A DNA stretch of 64,000 bases from Pogostemon cablin. Its lineage: Eukaryota; Streptophyta; Magnoliopsida; Lamiales; Lamiaceae. Below the pieces are notes generated by a model. It was not told where the DNA came from, did not search any database, and saw only the letters and a program-made list of their open reading frames with translations. A program made the position numbers and the translations under genes. This document shows positions 58,558-64,000 of the stretch, piece after piece. The stretch is from assembly GCA_023678885.1 (NCBI GenBank), contig CM042955.1:16751835-16815834 (forward strand), read 5' to 3'. Positions within the stretch are counted from its first letter, which is position 1; each line of letters begins with the position of its first letter.

Positions 58558-59350
58558 ATCATGAGACGTCCATTGTGAGAACACACATGTATTTTCTTAA
58601 GCAGTAAAATTCAAAACCAAGATTCTTTTCTAATCATCTAATTTTGGACCAGTAAATATAATTTCTTTTAGTCAACAATAAGCGAGATAAAACCATTTGA
58701 AATTACAGAGAATCATAAATAAATACACCGATCAAATCTTCGAATTTTATCCTTTTATATTGATTCCCTCAAAATAATATAAAATTAAAATTCACCGACA
58801 TCTCAAGCACCGTGAGTCTGCAAGCCACGATAGTGTGGACGTTTACAAACCCGAACATTTACAAGAGAAGGTTTTACCCATTAATTTCATTTGTCAACCT
58901 AACCTCATGACAAAATAATTAATAGTCGGTTCCTCTTTAGCCATGCAAATAAAAGCAGTGACTCCGATGGGGAGGATACTTATTATTCACATCTAAGTGT
59001 ACACCATTATTTGACCCCAAGTCCGCGGCCCAAGCTTATGTGCCTTACAGATGGAGAAGTACACACGCGCTCGGATAACTTCCTACAGTCATCAATTATA
59101 AGTCTGTACAGTGATCCGCACATGAACTCATCCGATAGGGAGGAAGGTCTAAGCCAACGCGCAAGTTCATGTGCATCACATTACAAACATAATTTTAAAG
59201 AAGCCTGTTCCAGCAATATCCATGAATAAACTCATCCGATGGGGAGGAAGGCTCTAATGCCGACGCGCAAGTTTATTCACATTGCTAACAAACCAATAAT
59301 GGAGGCCGCGGGAATTAATTACCAATCCCCTCTCACACTTAGTTATTTAA
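58558..59350 (-). mobile_element. E2 conserved pre-gag segment
   Basis: Reverse complement of the E3 block 53446-54240. It continues E2 exactly where 50390 stopped. Confidence 0.85.
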
Positions 59351-59499
59351 AACTGAGGGTTTTTATATCACGGCACATGAGGCAGTAAATCCCAGAGAGT
59401 CATGCATACATATATAACAATAATTAATAATTAAATCAATCATTAACAGTTATATATCAGCGAATTCGATTGTTCGCCATCAGGCACGAATATCAGCAA

Positions 59500-60150
59500 A
59501 GACTTCCACACTATCAAAATTTTGAAATTTCCAGATTGTCCAATTTTCGAAACCATCGATATCGACCGTCGATGTCGTCCAGATTATCAAAATCATCGAT
59601 ATCGATTAGATTATCAAATATTCGAAAAATATCAAGATTATCAACATTCCAAAACTATCGATATCGATCGTCGATATCGTCTAGATTATCGAAATCATCG
59701 ATATCGACGAGCAACCATATACAACAATAATAGATAATTAAATCAATTATGTCAGTTATATATTAGGAATTAATTCAACATCCATATATAACAATAATAG
59801 ACAATTAATTATAGCAGTTATATATTAGGAATTAATTCGACGTCCATATATGACAATAATAGATTATTAAATCAATTATAGCAGTCATATATTAGGAATT
59901 AATTCGACATCCATATATAACAATAATATACAATCTATTATGGCAGTTATATATTAGGAATTAGTTTTCCTAAAATTGAATGTCTTATCCAACACTCTAG
60001 CATTACATGCATATAATATAGCAAATATATTACGCAATCTAGCATGCTTCTATATAAGACAATAAATCATAGAGATCAGGCATCCATATATATATAACAA
60101 TAATATACAATTAAATCAATTATGATAGTTATATATATTAGGAATAAAAA
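59500..60150 (-). repeat. Two minisatellites in the E2 leader
   Basis: 59520-59710 holds repeated ATCATCGATATCGA / CAGATTATCAAA units. 59704-59965 holds about four units of 62-67 bases sharing CCATATATAACAATAATAG and GTTATATATTAGGAATTAAT, with a further related unit near 60090-60145. Confidence 0.85.
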
Positions 60151-60409
60151 CGCCTCTAAATTTTAATGTCTTGTCCGACACTCCTACTGTGGAATCGATG
60201 CCTTACACAACAAGCAGGATTGCTTGTGCCCCAAGACGTCCATCGTCATATCCCACCGCCAATTATGTCAGGGAGCGCCCCAAGTGCCTTGACGAGTGCC
60301 CCTCGCCCGGACTGTCGCTCGTCCAAGGGCCTACTTGCATGGAACCAAGTTCAGCCCAACGCGCAACACCAAACTACACCAACTGCCGTTCGTAGTTTGA
60401 AACTGAAAG

Positions 60410-61040
60410 AACATCAGAATCCAATCTCCACCGTCCAGAATCTACTAGTGTAAGTCCTGAACATTCTGTCCAAATTACAGATCGATCCAACGGTTATTTT
60501 GTGAGAAACGGCTCTTTTCTCTCGACTGCGCAAAACAGAATCGCCCAAATATCTGCTTCTGTTTTCAGCGTACTCCTAGCAAGAAAAAGCTCCAAATTCG
60601 ATCTCCACCGTTCAGAATGTACATCCACAAGGTCTGAACGTGCTGACCAAATTAAAGCTTGATCCAACGATTAGTTTGTCAGAAACGGCACTTTTCCCTC
60701 GACTGCGCAAAAACAGAATCGCCCAAATATCTGCTTCTGTTTTCAGCGTACTCCCAGCAAGAAAAGGCTCCAAATTCGATCTTCACCGTTCAGACTGTAC
60801 ATCCACAAGGTCTGAACGTGTTGACCAAATTACAGTGCGATCCAACGATTAGTTTGTTAGAAACGGCACTTTTCCCTCGACTACGCAAAACAGAGTCGCC
60901 CAAATATCTGCTTCTGTTTTCAGCGTACTCCCAGCAAGAAAAGGCTCCAAATTCGATCTCCACCGTTCAGAATGTACATCCACAAGGTCTGATCGTGTTG
61001 ACCAAATTACAGCTCGATCCGACCGATGAAACTCTGGTTA
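60410..61040 (-). repeat. 178-bp tandem repeat in the E2 leader, about 3.5 units
   Basis: The landmark GAAACGGC occurs at 60504, 60682 and 60860, exactly 178 apart. Each unit contains TCGCCCAAATATCTGCTTCT and AGAATGTACATCCACAAGG or a close variant. The unit length is not a multiple of three, which argues against coding. Confidence 0.9.
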
Positions 61041-61314
61041 TTGCCTCTGCAATATCACTACGCTGGATTTTCTCTCAAAAGCGTGATTCTATTTTTGCCC
61101 TCTCTTTCTTCCTTGCATGTGAAATTGACGAACAGTTTTCGTCGAATCCTCTCACACACAACCATGGACGAATAGATATGATATAGGGTATAGATTACAT
61201 AGGGATATTCATGGTTTGTGCAATAAAACCAAAACCCTAATCATGTGATCTTAATTCCGAAAAATTAATCACATAAACCCTAGCCTAACGTGTCACGCTT
61301 CACCACGAAACCTC

Positions 61315-61327
61315 GCTCTGATACCAA
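61315..61327 (-). promoter_or_regulatory. Met-tRNA primer-binding site of E2
   Basis: On the minus strand TTGGTATCAGAGC directly after the E2 5' LTR. Confidence 0.88.
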
Positions 61328-61328
61328 T

Positions 61329-62715
61329 TGTTGGCGCTCGATCGTTTGGTTAACGTAACCTGTTAGGGTTCCATGTATTTCTAACAAGCAGCGGAAGCAA
61401 GTAAACATGAAACGCATTACCTTTCACCAAGGGTTTATGTAGAGGTTGAATTCTCGCTGGCAGTCTGCGCAGTCCCACGAGAATAGCCATAAGTTCCTCT
61501 TCTGATGTCGGAATTAAGTAATCTTTGTGCTCAGACGATCCTCTCTTCGACGGATTTCCATCAGTATATAATACATCAAAATCGAAGAACTGTACGATTT
61601 TATATGAATTTTGGAACATGACGAACTGCAGCAGCAAACGACCTTCCGGTCTTCTGCTGTATGTCCCAAGCCCGATCTCGACGTCGTGTGGGCGACGATC
61701 TACGAGACCTACTCAATCTGCTGTTCACTCTCTCTCTCGTATGTTAGGCGCAGAGTTAGGTTTAGAACAAATTGAGGTGACTTATATACATGGGCTACAG
61801 CAGGGACCAGGAGGAGAAATTGGGTTGGGCCTCCATTGGGCTTAAGTATCCAAGCTTAGCCCAAAGCTTATACTTAAGTCCAATAATAATAATATATTCC
61901 ACTAAAATATTATTACTGCACTACCGTACCAATCCCAAAATTACGTTTTGGGCTCCTTCTTATTATGAGCCCGTTAGTCTCCCCATGTTTAAGATATACA
62001 ATGTCCATTAATTAATTTAAGTTACTGACAACTCAATTAATTAATATCTCATCCAAGAGTAGTACCACTCAACCTCATTATCATGCCGGAATAAATTCCA
62101 CCTGCAGGGTTTACATGATAATCCTTATGAGCTCCTCAAGGGGACATCATCAACCTATGACGGACACGGATTCCTTCTACAATCAACAGCACACCATAGA
62201 GACAGCACTACTTCCCAACTCATCGAGTTTGTTGATTTAATTACATGTAAATCTCACCCATTGATGAATCAAAGAAATACATACTGCCCTACGTGTCGAG
62301 GTTATTGTATAGGGATTAAGAGCACGAACTTCCATAATAACTGAGATCAAGTTCTCCTATAAGTCAGTATAAGTCGAACGATCTCAAGCGGTCCTGCTCA
62401 ATACACACAAGTGCACTAATGTGATTCTATAGCCAAGACAAGCTAATACCAAACCACACTACAACCATCCCGATAGAGAGTCCCCGTCTATCTCAGTTGT
62501 GAGCATCTGTTTATACTTTATAAGGAAACCGATAATATGATCTTCCGCGTGTTGTCGCACAACATATTATCTACAATATAAAGTAAGTGGACTATTGCAT
62601 CGAACATATAAATAAATTATAAGATGCAATCATTTGATCATATGATTCTCATTTCAAATTAATTGTTATAATATTGTTCATACAAAAAGCTAGACTTTTA
62701 GTATACAATCCAACA
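61329..62715 (-). repeat. 5' LTR of E2
   Basis: 1387 bases, about 99.4% like the LTR at 46226-47611 by eye count. Confidence 0.93.
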
Positions 62716-64000
62716 GAGGCATCGTGGGAGGCAGGCGCGACTGCGTCCTAGCACGGCGGCGATCTGACGGCTTGATTCCGACGATGGGTGTGGGCGAGCA
62801 GATCCGGTGATATGGCGGCTCGTTACTTATGGTCGGAGACGCGTTGCCGGCAGCTTGTTGGCACGACCGCCATGTGCGGCGGCGCCGTGCGGTTGCTGTG
62901 TGTGCTCCGTTTGAAAGTTGCAGCTGGAATGTTGATGAAGACGGCGGCTGTTAATAGGGCAGCGTAGCTTTTGGGCTGCTGGGCCCCAAATAATTTTTTT
63001 TGTTGTTTTGGGCCTTGTCTTCATGGGTTGTGCCTGCCAGTTGGGCCTTATTTTTTAATTAAATGGTTTTGGGCTGTGAAAATGGGCCAATTTTTTAATT
63101 AAATGGTTATGGGCTGCTGGGCTACTGCTGGACTAATTAATTTTAATTAATTGTGGGTATTTTGTTGGGCCTGATTTAATTTTTGGGCTAGATCTCAATG
63201 CATTTAATTGGCAGGCTAAATGGGCTTAATTAATTTATTAATGGGCTGCTCATTTTATGCTGATGTTGCTTGAGTAGACTGGGCCCATTTAATTGATCCA
63301 CTAATTATGCAATTAATTATGTTATATAACTGATTTAATTGTTTTAAATTGACAATTAATTGTTATATATGATAGACATGTTCTATGTGATTTATTTATT
63401 TAAATTGCTGTTAATAGAAGCATGCCTAGAATGTATATTTTATTTCTGAATATTATATACATGTTAAAAACCCTTGGTATTAAATAACTAAGTGGGAGAG
63501 GGGATTGGTAATTAATTCCCGCGGCCTCCATTATTGGTTTGTTAGCAATGTGAATAGACTTGCGCGTCGGCATTAGAGCCTTCCTCCCCATCGGATGAGT
63601 TTATTCATGGATTGCTGGAACAGACTTCATTAAATAATTACGTTTGTAATGTGATGCATATGAACTTGCGCGTTGGCTAAGACCTTCCTCCCTATCGGAT
63701 GAGTTTATATGCGGATCACTGGTACAAACTTGTAATTGATGACTATAGGAAGTTATCCGAGCGCGTGTGTACTTCTCCATCTGTAAGGCACACAAGCTTG
63801 GGCCGCGGACTTGGGGTCAAATAATGGTGTACACTTAGATGCAAATAATAAGTATCCTCCCCATTGGAGTCACTGCTTTTATTTGCATGGCTAAAGAGGA
63901 ACCGACTATTAATTATTTTGTCATAAAGTTAGGTTGACAAATGAAATTAATGGGTAAAACCTTCTCTTGTAAATGTTCGGGTTTGTAAACGTCCACACTA
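62716..64000 (+). mobile_element. Copia E1 leader, right part, and pre-gag (runs off the window)
   Basis: It resumes E1 after E2. The remaining GC-rich block (to about 62980) is followed by a TGGGCY array (to about 63300) and the conserved pre-gag segment from 63481. The distance from the E1 LTR to that segment, with E2 removed, is about 1.95 kb, against about 1.85 kb in E3, which supports E1 being one element. Confidence 0.85.

Larger units (their letters stand above)
46226..62715 (-). mobile_element. Copia E2 (minus strand), complete but split by E3
   Basis: LTRs at 46226-47611 (3') and 61329-62715 (5'), with GAGGC on both sides (46221-46225 and 62716-62720). The primer site is at 61315-61327. 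Its own length without E3 is about 8.3 kb. The two LTRs differ at roughly eight or nine positions by eye. The coding region is decayed in all parts. Confidence 0.92.

Noticed and set aside
60659..61186. 175-codon frame with an internal repeat
   Set aside because: The repeat is the 178-bp tandem array. The unit is not a multiple of three and small differences between units shift frames, so it is not a repeat protein under selection.

Overview
This is nuclear DNA from a flowering plant. The evidence is plant-type spliced genes, many small Stowaway/CACTA/hAT elements, Ty1/copia LTR retrotransposons and an integrated plant pararetrovirus. A eudicot is likely. An asterid (for example Lamiales) is only a guess from overall texture, because no marker gene settles it. 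The DNA is AT-rich and gene-poor. I see no rRNA or tRNA gene and no CRISPR-like array.

Layout. (1) 1-4.05 kb: AT-rich DNA with two Stowaway elements, then a two-exon receptor-like kinase gene. A middle block of its second exon, holding the catalytic loop, is out of frame. (2) 4.05-8.9 kb: a CACTA mini-element with subterminal repeats, minisatellites, and a segment that recurs diverged at 27.4-29.1 kb. (3) 8.9-11.2 kb: a three-exon gene for an unrecognised 401-residue protein made of three diverged repeats. (4) 11.2-15.2 kb: short tandem duplications, two adjacent Stowaway elements and two tandem copies of a decayed membrane-protein gene fragment. (5) 15.7-18.3 kb: a 595-bp hAT element with an 8-bp target duplication, another MITE and a microsatellite. 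(6) 18.3-24.4 kb: an endogenous caulimovirid copy lacking protease and RT core but keeping a plant-type promoter with duplicated as-1-like sites, bracketed by inverted host repeats. (7) 24.4-29.6 kb: intergenic DNA with copies of pieces from regions 2 and 3. (8) 29.68-38.41 kb: a glyoxalase-I-like (VOC) gene on the minus strand whose single intron holds a complete 7.84-kb copia element. (9) 38.4-42.5 kb: intergenic. (10) 42.48-64.0 kb: four copia elements nested inside one another in alternating orientation, E0(-), E1(+), E2(-), E3(+), with the outermost two cut by events or the window end.

How it fits together. Only three host loci are supported: the kinase, the three-repeat protein and the glyoxalase-like gene. 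Almost everything else is mobile DNA of several ages. For three elements both LTRs and the 5-bp target duplications can be read. Their LTRs are almost identical although their gag-pol regions are full of stops, so these families were probably copied by proteins supplied from elsewhere. All coordinates and mismatch counts were read by eye.
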